The notes: generated from the sequence alone by a model not told the origin. DNA of 64,000 bases from Tissierellaceae bacterium (GCA_023229175.1 JALNZV010000002.1:143934-207933); one strand, 5' to 3'; shown: positions 42,328 to 51,810, numbered from the stretch's first letter. A program made the numbers and translations.

Positions 42328-42338
42328 ATTATACCATA
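42328..42338 (-). promoter_or_regulatory. Extended -10 promoter element for the hydrogenase operon
   Basis: Minus-strand TATGGTATAAT gives TG-N-TATAAT (TATAAT at 42333-42328). No good -35 at 17 bases, consistent with an extended -10 promoter. It lies about 108 bases before the chosen start codon. Confidence 0.45.
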
Positions 42339-42374
42339 AACTACTAATTTGTGATATAATATTATCAAATAAAA

Positions 42375-42417
42375 TAATCCCTTGAAACCCAATTAATCAT
42401 TGAATTTCAAGGGATTA
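42375..42417. repeat. Perfect 13-bp inverted repeat upstream of the hydrogenase operon
   Basis: Arms TAATCCCTTGAAA (42375-42387) and TTTCAAGGGATTA (42405-42417) with a 17-base A+T-rich spacer. On the minus strand it is followed by TTTTATTT, so it may be a second terminator behind the gcv operon. A protein-binding site is the alternative. Confidence 0.6.
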
Positions 42418-42510
42418 TGCTTTTCTCCTATTATGTATTTAATAAACCTTATATGTTTTTTCACCATTTATGTTAAAATATAGTCAATTACCCTATGCCC
42501 CTATGAGGTT

Positions 42511-42532
42511 AAAAAAGGGGCCCAAGGCCCCT
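42511..42532 (-). terminator. Terminator of the glycine cleavage operon
   Basis: Minus-strand stem AGGGGCC / GGCCCCT (42532-42516) with a 3-base loop is followed by T5-6. It starts 9 bases after the lpdA stop codon. Confidence 0.9.
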
Positions 42533-42540
42533 CTGTATAT

Positions 42541-43962
42541 CTATTTCCTTTTACTTCTCTTTCTCGGCGGTGCTATATGGATAGCTATATCTTCCAGACC
42601 TGCAGTAGCCTCTGCAAAGGACTCTGACAAGGTTGGATGAGCGTGAATAGTCCTCATGATACTGTTGATATCCAAGTCATTGGCTATGGCCATTGCGCCT
42701 TCGTGAATTAAATCGTTGGCGTGGGGTCCCATTATGGTCACTCCCAGAACCTTCTTGTCTTCGGCAGAAGCAAATATCTTTACAAATCCATCTCCCTCTC
42801 CTAAGGACAATGCCTTGCCATTGGCACCGAACATAAACTTGCTGACTTTGTAATCTATTCCTGAATTCTTTACATCTTCTTCAGTCATTCCTACAAAGGC
42901 AACTTCAGGCAATGTGAATACGCAGTTTGGATATACATCTAGATTCACTATTGGCTCTTCACCCATAAGTTTTTCCATGACGTACTCCCCTTGAGCTGAT
43001 GCCACGTGGGCTAGTTGAATACCTAGGCTGTTTACATCACCTATAGCATAGATACCTTCTATAGATGTTTCAAAATCTTTATTTACGTGTATTCCCTTGT
43101 GGTTGTATTCTACTCCAACGCCGTCTAAGTTTAGACCTTCTACTATTGGTCCCCTTCCTGAAGCTATGAGGACCTTGTCTCCTACTACTTCTATTTCTTC
43201 GTCTTTAGTTTTATATTTTGCTATTACCTTAAGTTTGTTTCCTTCTTTAACTATCTCCTTGGCTCTTATATCTAAATATACTTCCATGCCTTGTCTCTTA
43301 AAGAAGGTTGGAAGTCTTCTAGCTACTTCCATATCTATATTCTTAAGTATTCTAGAGGGCAATAGTATTACCTTTGAGCCCAGCTCTTGATATATACTGG
43401 CGAACTCTAATCCTATTACTCCTCCACCGATAACTATTAGAGTTTCTGGAATTTCATCCATTTCCAGCAAATCGTCAGAGGTGATTACCCCTTCCAAATC
43501 TACTCCCTTTGTTTCAGTCATCTGTGGTTTTGAACCTGTAGCTATTACGATGTTGTCCACGGTCACCTCTTTGGTGCCTCCATCCTTTAAATCTACAGAT
43601 ACAGTGTTTTTATCTTTAATGGAAGCTGTTCCATTGATAAATTCTATGTTTTTATATGAAGAAATAAGCTGTTCTATACCTCCTACTAAAGTACCGACCA
43701 CCTTATTTTTTCTCTCTTGTAATACCTTTGGATCCATTTTATAACTGCTTACTTCTATACCGAATTCAGAAGCTCTCTTGAAATTGGACATTATTTCCGC
43801 ATTCCTAAAATAGGTTTTAGTAGGGATACAGCCTCGGTTGAGACATGTACCCCCTACTTCCCTATTTTCTATAAGAATGATATTTGCACCAAGTTGAGCT
43901 CCTCTAATTGCGGCTACATAGCCTCCAGGGCCAGCACCTATAACTGCAATAGTTTTGGTCAA
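42541..43962 (-). CDS. lpdA: Dihydrolipoyl dehydrogenase (glycine cleavage L-protein)
   Basis: FAD/NAD-dependent enzyme reoxidising the lipoyl arm of GcvH. GAGPGGYVAAIRG is at the N-terminus, the redox-active disulfide is GGTCLNRGCIPTK, the second Rossmann loop is GGGVIGLEFAS, and the C-terminal His-Glu pair is in HAHPTLSE. No N-terminal lipoyl domain. The open frame starts at a GTG (43971); the TTG at 43962 has AGGTG 5 bases upstream and gives the usual MTKTIAVIGAGPG, so I chose it, with moderate certainty. Last gene of the gcv operon. Confidence 0.92.
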   Translation of the reverse strand: MTKTIAVIGAGPGGYVAAIRGAQLGANIILIENREVGGTCLNRGCIPTKTYFRNAEIMSNFKRASEFGIEVSSYKMDPKVLQERKNKVVGTLVGGIEQLISSYKNIEFINGTASIKDKNTVSVDLKDGGTKEVTVDNIVIATGSKPQMTETKGVDLEGVITSDDLLEMDEIPETLIVIGGGVIGLEFASIYQELGSKVILLPSRILKNIDMEVARRLPTFFKRQGMEVYLDIRAKEIVKEGNKLKVIAKYKTKDEEIEVVGDKVLIASGRGPIVEGLNLDGVGVEYNHKGIHVNKDFETSIEGIYAIGDVNSLGIQLAHVASAQGEYVMEKLMGEEPIVNLDVYPNCVFTLPEVAFVGMTEEDVKNSGIDYKVSKFMFGANGKALSLGEGDGFVKIFASAEDKKVLGVTIMGPHANDLIHEGAMAIANDLDINSIMRTIHAHPTLSESFAEATAGLEDIAIHIAPPRKRSKRK

Positions 43963-43971
43963 ATGGTACAC

Positions 43972-45426
43972 CTACCCTTCGTATTTTAATATTGGATTTC
44001 TTGCTGCTCTTGTTTCATCTGGTCTACTGACAATAGTATTGTGAGGTGCATCCTTAACTAATTGTGGATCTTCCTCTGCTTCCCCAGCTATTTGAATCAT
44101 TGCCTCTATGAATTCATCCAATGTTTCTTTGGATTCAGTCTCAGTAGGTTCAATCATTATAGCTTGATTAATAATAAGTGGGAAATATACTGTTGGTGGA
44201 TGATAGCCTAGGTCTAATAATCTCTTGGCTATATCCAAAGTGCTGACTTCAGATAAAGTGTCTTTTAACCCACCTAATACAAATTCATGTTTAAATATCG
44301 TATCTATTGGCAGATAATAGTGTTCTTTTAGTATGCTAGCCATGTAGTTGGCGTTGAGTACGGCTATAGAACTAGCTCTTCTAAGCCCATCTTTACCCAT
44401 TGTTAACACATAGGCAAATGTCCTGACCAATATGCCAAAATGTCCAAAGAAGTCCTTAACTTTTCCTAAGGAATTTGGTAGGTCATAGTCTAGATAATAC
44501 CTTTCGCCGTCTTTTCTAACTACTGGCACTGGCAAGAACTCTTCTAAGTGTTTCTTTACCCCAATTGGTCCAGCACCTGGTCCACCGCCGCCATGTGGAG
44601 TAGAGAAAGTTTTGTGAACGTTGAAGTGAACTACGTCAAATCCCATGTCCCCTGGCCTTGCATGTCCTAGGATTGCATTGGCATTTGCACCATCGTAATA
44701 CAATTGTCCACCAGCACCGTGAACTACTTCAGCTATTTGCTTGATTTCTTTTTCAAATATACCTAAAGTATTGGGATTTGTAAGCATTAGACCTGCAGTA
44801 TCATCTCCTACTACAGCCTTCAGTGCTTCAATATCTACTAAACCATTTTTGTTTGATTTTACTTCTACTATTTTATATCCTGCCATGGCAGCTGTTGCTG
44901 GGTTTGTACCGTGGGCAGAATCTGGCACTATGAGCTTATTTCTATGGTGATCTCCATTTTTCTCATGGTATGACTTGATGACCATGATACCTGTCAATTC
45001 TCCGTGAGCACCAGCAGCTGGCTGAAGACTCATCTTATCCATACCTGCTATTTCTGCAAGAGATTCATCTAATTCATACATAAGTCTAAGTGCACCTTGG
45101 ATTGTCTCTTCGGCTTGATATGGGTGAAGGTTTGCAAATCCATCAATTCTAGCTGCAACTTCGTTTATCTTAGGATTGTACTTCATAGTACATGAACCCA
45201 ATGGATAAAATCCAGTATCTACGCCGTAGTTTTTATCTGAAAGATTTGTGTAGTGTCTAACCACATCTACCTCAAATAATTCGGGAAAATTTAATTCTTC
45301 GTCAGATAAAAATTCCTCTGGAATTAGGCTTTTTACGTCCTTATCCTCCACATCTAATTCTGGAAGGTTGTAGGCTTTTCTCCCCGGTTTGGAAAGTTCG
45401 AATATTAATTTATCGTATTTTCTCAT
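43972..45426 (-). CDS. gcvPB: Glycine dehydrogenase (aminomethyl-transferring) subunit 2
   Basis: PLP-bearing half of the split P-protein. The 484-residue product has the PLP lysine in VHFNVHKTFSTPHGGGGPG and the TDTGFYPLGSCTMKYNP block. It decarboxylates glycine and passes the aminomethyl group to GcvH. It shares one base with the gcvPA stop codon. Confidence 0.97.
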   Translation of the reverse strand: MRKYDKLIFELSKPGRKAYNLPELDVEDKDVKSLIPEEFLSDEELNFPELFEVDVVRHYTNLSDKNYGVDTGFYPLGSCTMKYNPKINEVAARIDGFANLHPYQAEETIQGALRLMYELDESLAEIAGMDKMSLQPAAGAHGELTGIMVIKSYHEKNGDHHRNKLIVPDSAHGTNPATAAMAGYKIVEVKSNKNGLVDIEALKAVVGDDTAGLMLTNPNTLGIFEKEIKQIAEVVHGAGGQLYYDGANANAILGHARPGDMGFDVVHFNVHKTFSTPHGGGGPGAGPIGVKKHLEEFLPVPVVRKDGERYYLDYDLPNSLGKVKDFFGHFGILVRTFAYVLTMGKDGLRRASSIAVLNANYMASILKEHYYLPIDTIFKHEFVLGGLKDTLSEVSTLDIAKRLLDLGYHPPTVYFPLIINQAIMIEPTETESKETLDEFIEAMIQIAGEAEEDPQLVKDAPHNTIVSRPDETRAARNPILKYEG

Positions 45427-46772
45427 TATATCCCCTCCAATACACTACTTAATTTATCTATTTCTTCTTTTGTCCTCTTTTCCGTTACTGCATATAGGAC
45501 AGCGTTTTCATATTGGGGATAGTCTTTACCTAGGTTGTATCCACCTATTATGTTCTCTTCCAGTAAGCTTTCTTGTATTTTATTTACATCCACATCTGAT
45601 GTGACTGCAAATTCCTTGAAAAATGGTTTGTCAAATAATGGTTTATACTTTCCTGATGCTATCAATTTTTCCAAAGCATAGTGGGCTTTTTTAGTGCTTT
45701 GAAGGGCAACTTCTTTAAGTCCTTCTTTACCCATGGTTACCATATATATGGTGGCTGCTAAGGAATTTAGTCCCTGGTTGGAACAAATATTAGAGGTAGC
45801 CTTCTCCCTTCTAATGTGCTGTTCCCTAGCAGTAAGGGTCAGTACAAATGACCTTTTCCCGTTCTTATCTACGGTTTCCCCTACAATTCTACCAGGTAAT
45901 TTTCTCAAATAATCATTCTTTGAAGCGATAAATCCTAGATATGGTCCGCCAAAGGATAGTGGAATACCCATTCCTTGAGCGTCTCCTACGACTACGTCTA
46001 CGCCTAGGTCAACTGGTTTTTTCAATATTGCCAGGGATATTGGGTCTACAGAAGCTATGAAAACTGTCTTCTTTCCCTTGTGAGCTATTTCTCCTGTGGC
46101 CTTTAAATCTTCGATAATGCCGAAGAAGTTGGGGCTTTGAACTATAACAGCAGCTGTATTGTCACTTACTTTGCTATCTAGCTCTTCAAGGTCAGTAACT
46201 CCATCCTTTAAATCTACTTCAACTACAGTCAGGCCTTGCATATGAGCATAGGTCTTTAGGATTTGTCTTGCCTCTGGCTTTACAGCCTTTGATACTATAA
46301 TCTCATCTTTTCTAGAATGAGATACAGCCATGAGTGCTGCCTCTGTTACAGCAGTACCTCCATCGTAAAGTGAAGCATTGGCTACATCCATTCCAGTTAA
46401 ATTACAAATAAGGGTTTGATATTCAAAGATATATTGTAGTGTTCCCTGACTTATCTCTGGTTGGTAAGGCGTATAGGATGTGTAGAATTCTGACCTGGAT
46501 ATTAATTCGTCGACTATTGTCGGAATATAGTGGTCATAAGCGCCTGCACCAAGGAAACAAGTCATTTCACTTAATGAACGATTTTGTTTTGCTAAAGAAT
46601 TTAAATATGAGCTCACTTCTAACTCACTCTTAGCGCCTGGTAGGTTTAGTTCTCTACTTAGTCTGAACTCTTCGGGAATGTCACTGAACAGTTCCTCAAT
46701 AGATTCCCTCCCAATTACCTTTAGCATCTCCTGTTCATCTTCGTGAGTAGTAGGGATATATGGATGCATCAT
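45426..46772 (-). CDS. gcvPA: Glycine dehydrogenase (aminomethyl-transferring) subunit 1
   Basis: 448-residue N-terminal-type half of the P-protein. MHPYIPTTHEDEQEML, FLGAGAYDHYIPTIV and TPYQPEISQGTLQYIFEYQT are typical. Split gcvPA/gcvPB is usual in Firmicutes. It starts one base after gcvH and overlaps gcvPB by one base, so translation is coupled through the set. Confidence 0.97.
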   Translation of the reverse strand: MMHPYIPTTHEDEQEMLKVIGRESIEELFSDIPEEFRLSRELNLPGAKSELEVSSYLNSLAKQNRSLSEMTCFLGAGAYDHYIPTIVDELISRSEFYTSYTPYQPEISQGTLQYIFEYQTLICNLTGMDVANASLYDGGTAVTEAALMAVSHSRKDEIIVSKAVKPEARQILKTYAHMQGLTVVEVDLKDGVTDLEELDSKVSDNTAAVIVQSPNFFGIIEDLKATGEIAHKGKKTVFIASVDPISLAILKKPVDLGVDVVVGDAQGMGIPLSFGGPYLGFIASKNDYLRKLPGRIVGETVDKNGKRSFVLTLTAREQHIRREKATSNICSNQGLNSLAATIYMVTMGKEGLKEVALQSTKKAHYALEKLIASGKYKPLFDKPFFKEFAVTSDVDVNKIQESLLEENIIGGYNLGKDYPQYENAVLYAVTEKRTKEEIDKLSSVLEGI

Positions 46773-46773
46773 A

Positions 46774-47157
46774 TTATTCCTCCTCAGCTAAAAACTTTTC
46801 ATAATCCTCGCTATTCATCAATTCATCTAGCTCTTCTTTGTTAGCTAATTCTATTTTCACCATCCAGTTTCCATATGGGTCTGTGTTTAATAGAGCAGGT
46901 TCGTCGATTAACTCTTCGTTTAATTCAACTACTTTGCCGCCTACTGGCATAAATACATCTGCTGCTGCCTTAACTGATTCTACTGCTGAGAAAGCTTCTT
47001 CTTTTTCGAACTCATCGTCTACTTCTGGAAGCTCAACATATACTATGTCGCCAAGGCTGTGTTGTGCATAATCTGCGATACCAACATAAGCAAATTCTCC
47101 TTCAACCTTAACCCATTCATGGTCATTTGTGTAAAGTAAATCTTTTTCTACCTTCAT
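46774..47157 (-). CDS. gcvH: Glycine cleavage system H protein
   Basis: 127-residue lipoyl carrier shuttling the aminomethyl group among P, T and L proteins. The lipoylated lysine lies in AVESVKAAADVFMPV. AGGAGGG precedes the ATG. No lipoate ligase or lipoyl synthase gene is in the window. Confidence 0.97.
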   Translation of the reverse strand: MKVEKDLLYTNDHEWVKVEGEFAYVGIADYAQHSLGDIVYVELPEVDDEFEKEEAFSAVESVKAAADVFMPVGGKVVELNEELIDEPALLNTDPYGNWMVKIELANKEELDELMNSEDYEKFLAEEE

Positions 47158-47183
47158 AATTAACCCTCCTAATAATTTTTATT

Positions 47184-48281
47184 TTATCTATTTGCTAAAA
47201 ATTTTCTGTCTCTAACAACAGCTTTCGCTGGTTTGTTTCTAATTATTATATCTATTTCATTTCCAATTTCTGTTTCTCCTGCTTCTAATAAAGCGTTTCC
47301 AATGCTCTTTTTCAATGTTGGTGACATATATCCAGTAGTTACATGGCCGATTACTTTACCGTCTTTCTGAATTTCGTATCCGTCTCTTGGAATACCTCTG
47401 CCTACCATTTCAAAGCCTACCATTTTTCTCTTAAGGCCTTCGTCATTTGCCTTAACTAAGGCTTCTTTTCCTATGAAATCTGATTCTTTCTTAAGTTTCA
47501 CAAAGAACTTTAATCCGCCTTCTAATGGGCTTATTTTGTCAGAAATCTCTTGGCCATATAATGGAAGTGTAGCTTCAAATCTTAAAGTATCTCTACAGCC
47601 TAATCCTGTTGGTTTAAGTCCAAAATCTTCACCTACGGTCATTAGCTCCGCCCAGATTTTGTGTACTCCTTCGTTATCCACATAGATTTCAAATCCGTCT
47701 TCTCCTGTATATCCAGTTCTTGAAATCATGCAATTTACTCCTGCAACCTTTACATCTCTCTTTAGATAAAATGCTTTGATTTGTGATAAATCAATATCTA
47801 CTAATTTTTGAAGAATGTTTACAGCCTCTGGTCCTTGTAGTGCTAAAATAGAAGTTTCATCAGATTCATTAGCTGTAGTTACATCGAATCCTTTTTGTTG
47901 TTCAACAATCCAGTCATAGTCTTTTTCCACGTTAGCAGCGTTAATGACTAAGAAGTACTCGTTCTCTCCGAATTTGTAAGTCAATAGGTCATCTACTACT
48001 CCTCCGTCTGGATAGCACATAAATGTGTAAATTACTTGTTCATCTGCCATCTTGGAGATATCATTAGTTAGTAGATAATCTAAGAACTTCTCTGCTTCTT
48101 TTCCCGATACCTTAACTGCTCCCATGTGAGATACGTCAAATAATCCAGCCTTGTTTCTAACAGCCTCATGCTCGGGGATTAGTCCCTCGTATTGGACTGG
48201 TAGCAACCATCCTGCATAGTTGACTATCTTACCTCCTAACTTCACGTGCTCATCGTACAATGGCGTTTTTCTTCCGTCCAT
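47184..48281 (-). CDS. gcvT: Glycine cleavage system T protein (aminomethyltransferase)
   Basis: Transfers the methylene group to tetrahydrofolate and releases ammonia. The open frame reaches 48416, but the ATG at 48281 (MDGRKTPLYDEHVKLGGK) has GGAAGGAG at 7 bases and a promoter about 100 bases upstream, so it is the start; the product is 365 residues. NYAGWLLPVQY, DVSHMGAVKVSG and SRTGYTGEDGFEIY are family signatures. First gene of the gcv operon. Confidence 0.96.
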   Translation of the reverse strand: MDGRKTPLYDEHVKLGGKIVNYAGWLLPVQYEGLIPEHEAVRNKAGLFDVSHMGAVKVSGKEAEKFLDYLLTNDISKMADEQVIYTFMCYPDGGVVDDLLTYKFGENEYFLVINAANVEKDYDWIVEQQKGFDVTTANESDETSILALQGPEAVNILQKLVDIDLSQIKAFYLKRDVKVAGVNCMISRTGYTGEDGFEIYVDNEGVHKIWAELMTVGEDFGLKPTGLGCRDTLRFEATLPLYGQEISDKISPLEGGLKFFVKLKKESDFIGKEALVKANDEGLKRKMVGFEMVGRGIPRDGYEIQKDGKVIGHVTTGYMSPTLKKSIGNALLEAGETEIGNEIDIIIRNKPAKAVVRDRKFLANR

Positions 48282-48387
48282 TAGACCACTCCTTCCTTTT
48301 TTTGTACTACAAAATATTTTACCCAAAATCCTGAAATATAAACTTGTTTTGCTACCGCAATAACATAATATTGCTTGCATCGACTTC

Positions 48388-48416
48388 ATTATACAAGACC
48401 TGTAAAAAATATGCAA
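48388..48416 (-). promoter_or_regulatory. Promoter of the glycine cleavage operon
   Basis: Minus-strand TTGCAT (48416-48411), 17-base spacer, TATAAT (48393-48388). The leader to gcvT is about 100 bases and holds only a small GCAATAT/ATTGC hairpin; no glycine riboswitch pattern was found. Confidence 0.8.
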
Positions 48417-48500
48417 TACTGTTGGAATAAGTTAAATGTATCACAATTTCTAAATATTGTCTATTATTTAACAAGGATTATTGAAATATTATTTTTTCTT

Positions 48501-48542
48501 AAAAAATGTGCCAAGAAAATGTTTTCCCTAGCACATTTTTAA
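48501..48542 (-). terminator. Terminator after the lipoprotein gene
   Basis: Minus-strand stem AAAATGTGC / GCACATTTT with a 19-base inner region is followed by T-rich sequence (48506-48494). It begins 11 bases past the stop at 48553 and probably ends the Dlt-like operon. Confidence 0.75.
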
Positions 48543-48552
48543 TGAATTTATT

Positions 48553-49119
48553 TTATTTTTGATCCCCTACTAATGCCATATAAGTTATGTTTTCAACTAC
48601 GTTATTTACTATGGCAAAGGATAAACTAGTATCCCCAGATATATATGTATATATATCTCCTGATTTGCCGTAATTATCTCCATATTTGTCAACGACATCA
48701 TCCAAGGTAGAACCTATGTATATTCCCTCCTCAGTGGACACACTGTCGTCAATAAGGTCTATGGTACTGACATAATGTGAACCATCTAAAGGATATGTAG
48801 ATAGTTCAAACCCCGGATATACGTAAAACACATCCATGCCTTGGAATGCACAACTTGGTGCTTCAAACTGCTCCATGGCATTACCCAAAGTTTTAACAAA
48901 GGGTGCTGCTTCTTGATTTAAATATATCTTTAGGTCTCCAGCACTAAATGAAAAACCCTGGTTCTCTTCTTCAGCATTTTGCCCTTCATTTTCAGTTCCT
49001 TGACTATTATGATTCTGGTCTGCTATTTGCTCTCCATTCATGTCTTTACTATTGTCCCCCTGATTTCCGCAACCAGTTAGCAATACAATGGCAGCTAAAA
49101 GAATTAGATATTTTTTCAT
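48553..49119 (-). CDS. Lipoprotein of unknown function in the Dlt-like operon
   Basis: 188 residues. It has a lipoprotein signal (MKKYLILLAAIVLLTGCGNQ, lipid Cys about residue 17), a low-complexity Asn/Gln/Glu linker (about 20-55) and a globular C-terminal domain of about 130 residues with a DVVDKYGDNYGKSGD repeat-like segment. I do not recognise a family. It is the last gene of the surface-acylation run, 11 bases from the SGNH gene, so it probably works at the same cell-surface step. Confidence 0.75.
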   Translation of the reverse strand: MKKYLILLAAIVLLTGCGNQGDNSKDMNGEQIADQNHNSQGTENEGQNAEEENQGFSFSAGDLKIYLNQEAAPFVKTLGNAMEQFEAPSCAFQGMDVFYVYPGFELSTYPLDGSHYVSTIDLIDDSVSTEEGIYIGSTLDDVVDKYGDNYGKSGDIYTYISGDTSLSFAIVNNVVENITYMALVGDQK

Positions 49120-49130
49120 GCTTACATCTC

Positions 49131-50210
49131 CTATTCATCAATTTTTTGAGCCGCTTCGCCTACGCTTTTTAAATATCCGTAAAGCCTTAGCTCTTCTTCT
49201 TGTTCCTTTTTCATCTGATTGTAAAATGCTATCTTATCTTCCCAGACTTTTTTTAGGCTTTCGTCATTTCTATGGTCAGGCAGATTGTAGTTTTCCTTGA
49301 GAATCTGCCCAAAATAATCTGTAAACTTTTCAGCCCCAATTAAATTTAAATGTAGCCCCCCATCATATGTATCCCTTTCATAATCTATATTCATCTCTTC
49401 TACATAGTCTAGAAAATTAATATATTGAATATCATTTTTCTCTGCATATTCCCTTATTTGCTCATCCCACTGTTCATGCCAATAAGGATATACACTTGGG
49501 GATTTTATAAGTATCAATTCTACATCATTGTCTTTACACAATTTTGTAATCCTTTCCAGATATTCATAGCTATTATCTCCAAATTGGTAATCTGGCAATC
49601 TCCTTTCTCGAGGTAAGTACCCAACAGGTTTAGTGTCTACTCTCATCAAATACCCATTGTGGGAAACCTTGTCTTTTTTAAACATATATTTAAAATCCTC
49701 TAGGGTCAATTCCTTCCACCTAGAATGATATCTAAGTATTGGAACTATGTATGAGAGCAAACTCTCGTCTTCCATCATGGAGGCTTTAAGAGCTTTAATC
49801 TTCGTTGTTGAAAGTTTCATGCCATCTAATGTCAATCGATTATAGGCCTCTTTTTGAGGTTCATTGTATTTCATAGCCAATACATTGTACACTACTGCCT
49901 TTGGCTTTTCGTATCTAAGGGCATCTTCCAATAGATAATAGGAATGCCATATTAGTTGCTGTGCACTACCCCTTATATAACTTGTAATACCGTACTCTTC
50001 CCACAATTTAATAGGAGAAATATTGGAAAAAACTTCGCAGTCTCCAATAAACAGTACATCGTGATTTGCCTTCTCCAAGTAATACTCTTCTACCAAACTG
50101 CCCTCTTGTATGGTGCTGATATACTTTGGCATAAATAGCTGTTGAATTACATATAAAACCCCTATACTAAAAAAAAGGAGAATTATATATGTGATTTTAT
50201 TTCTTTTCAT
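49131..50210 (-). CDS. Membrane-anchored SGNH/DltD-like protein with Cys at the nucleophile position
   Basis: 359 residues with an N-terminal membrane segment (about 5-24). The block after it, GDC(58)EVFSNISP, aligns with the GDS nucleophile motif of SGNH hydrolases and the DltD/AlgX-like proteins, but the Ser is Cys58. The GSAQQ segment (81-85) may hold the oxyanion Gly/Asn-type block. Asp283 and His287 (DGGLHLN) match the C-terminal catalytic pair. It is 21 bases after the MBOAT gene. In Dlt and alginate systems the SGNH partner finishes acyl transfer outside the cell, which is the inferred role. Confidence 0.72.
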   Translation of the reverse strand: MKRNKITYIILLFFSIGVLYVIQQLFMPKYISTIQEGSLVEEYYLEKANHDVLFIGDCEVFSNISPIKLWEEYGITSYIRGSAQQLIWHSYYLLEDALRYEKPKAVVYNVLAMKYNEPQKEAYNRLTLDGMKLSTTKIKALKASMMEDESLLSYIVPILRYHSRWKELTLEDFKYMFKKDKVSHNGYLMRVDTKPVGYLPRERRLPDYQFGDNSYEYLERITKLCKDNDVELILIKSPSVYPYWHEQWDEQIREYAEKNDIQYINFLDYVEEMNIDYERDTYDGGLHLNLIGAEKFTDYFGQILKENYNLPDHRNDESLKKVWEDKIAFYNQMKKEQEEELRLYGYLKSVGEAAQKIDE

Positions 50211-50231
50211 GTGGACCTCCGTATATACATT

Positions 50232-51797
50232 TTAAAACTGACTGTAGATAAATTGACTTTGATCGAATCCTATTCCATAGGTTCCAAATATTATTATGGA
50301 TAAAAATAATACAAAAAACAATATATAGTTCAAGAAAATCGGCTTTTTAGATAGCCTTATTCTAATTCCCCCGCTTCTTTGATATAAGCTTACTAGTAAA
50401 AGTAGGACAACGCCAGCTGTAAGCAATATATAGTCTTCAATGGCAAGCCCTAGTTTCATCAGCCCACCACTGAATATTTCATTTAAATTTCTTACAGTAA
50501 ATATACTATAATACATCTTAAATGTAGTGCCAACATCCCTGTAGCAGTCAAAAGTCCTTAAAAAACTCATTAGCCAAAATGTGCGAACTATTTGAAATAC
50601 TTTGAAATAAAATTTGTCCTTTACGTCAAATTTATTGTGAAATTTGTCGTATAAGGGGGAAAGTTCTTGGGAAATCAAAATTACTATGCCATTTCCAAGG
50701 CCCCATACTACAAAATTCCAAGCAGCACCATGCCATATTCCCGTAGTTAGCCAAACGAGCAAAGTGGCAATATATATAGGTACCCTCTTTCCCAACTCGT
50801 TGTTGACGTTTTTCCTTAGATATTTAGATAAATTTATCATGGGTTTACTGACGGAAATGGGAAAAAACATATAATCTCTAAACCAAGTACCCAATGTAAT
50901 ATGCCATCTTCTCCAATACTCCACAATGGACTTTGAAAAATAGGGCCTATTGAAGTTTTCTTTTAACTTAATGCCAAGGACTTGTCCTACTCCTATGGCA
51001 ATGTCTATTCCGCCTGTAAAATCTGCATATAATTGTATTGCATAAAAAAACATACCTAGCAACACATATGCACCTTGATATGTACCAGGATCCCTAATTA
51101 TAGTATTTACTGCTATTAAAAGCCTATCTGCAATTACAAGTTTTTTAAAATACCCCCATAATATTCTTTGAACTCCAAATTCAAAATTATCCCAATTAAA
51201 ATCTTTTTCGGCAAATAATGTTGACTTCAGGTCATCGAATCTGCTAATAGGTCCTTGTATTAATTGGGGAAAAAAAGATGTAAATAGCCCTAATTTAAAT
51301 ACATTCTTTTCTGCCCTGTATTTTCCCCAATACACATCTATAAGGTAGCCCATGGTCTGGAATGTATAAAATGAAATCCCAAGGGGCAATACAAATCCAA
51401 ATCCTCCAAAGTCCTTGTATATATTGGAAACTACAAAATCGGAGTACTTTAGAACTGCTAGTATACCGAAGTTAAATAGCAACGCCAAAACCAGCCAAAA
51501 TCTTTTTTTGCCATTGGCTTCTGCTTTTATTGCCTTTCTTTCTTCCCTCGACAATTTCTCCTTGTTCTCTTTTATATTAGCATCATAAATTTCTTGAATC
51601 TTATCTATTTTTATGGTAACCAAATATGTGGAGACTACTGTCAAGGATATGTAAATTAAGTAAGAAGTACCTGCGATGCCATAGAATATTAGACTCCCGA
51701 TTAAAAGCAGAACCCATTGCAGCTTCTTAGGTATTAAATAATATAAAACAGTCAATATGATTATAAAGAATATAAAATTCGATGTCGTAAATAGCAT
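50232..51797 (-). CDS. MBOAT family O-acyltransferase (DltB/AlgI-like)
   Basis: 521 residues, multi-pass. The conserved MBOAT residues are visible: His299 in RRWHITLGTWFRDY and His356 in TTGIWHGAAWN. The length and N-terminus (YYLIPKKLQWVLLLIGSLIFY) fit the AlgI-like branch rather than the shorter classical DltB (~400 residues). It probably moves the acyl or aminoacyl group from the carrier protein encoded upstream across the membrane to a surface polymer. Confidence 0.92.
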   Translation of the reverse strand: MLFTTSNFIFFIIILTVLYYLIPKKLQWVLLLIGSLIFYGIAGTSYLIYISLTVVSTYLVTIKIDKIQEIYDANIKENKEKLSREERKAIKAEANGKKRFWLVLALLFNFGILAVLKYSDFVVSNIYKDFGGFGFVLPLGISFYTFQTMGYLIDVYWGKYRAEKNVFKLGLFTSFFPQLIQGPISRFDDLKSTLFAEKDFNWDNFEFGVQRILWGYFKKLVIADRLLIAVNTIIRDPGTYQGAYVLLGMFFYAIQLYADFTGGIDIAIGVGQVLGIKLKENFNRPYFSKSIVEYWRRWHITLGTWFRDYMFFPISVSKPMINLSKYLRKNVNNELGKRVPIYIATLLVWLTTGIWHGAAWNFVVWGLGNGIVILISQELSPLYDKFHNKFDVKDKFYFKVFQIVRTFWLMSFLRTFDCYRDVGTTFKMYYSIFTVRNLNEIFSGGLMKLGLAIEDYILLTAGVVLLLLVSLYQRSGGIRIRLSKKPIFLNYILFFVLFLSIIIFGTYGIGFDQSQFIYSQF

Positions 51798-51810
51798 AGC
51801 TCCCCCTATT

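Noticed and set aside
48282..48416. Longer GcvT N-terminus
   Set aside because: It would run through the promoter and leader; the ATG at 48281 has a strong ribosome site and the family N-terminus.
48282..48552. Glycine riboswitch before gcvT
   Set aside because: No GGAGAG-type glycine aptamer core or tandem arrangement was seen in the interval.
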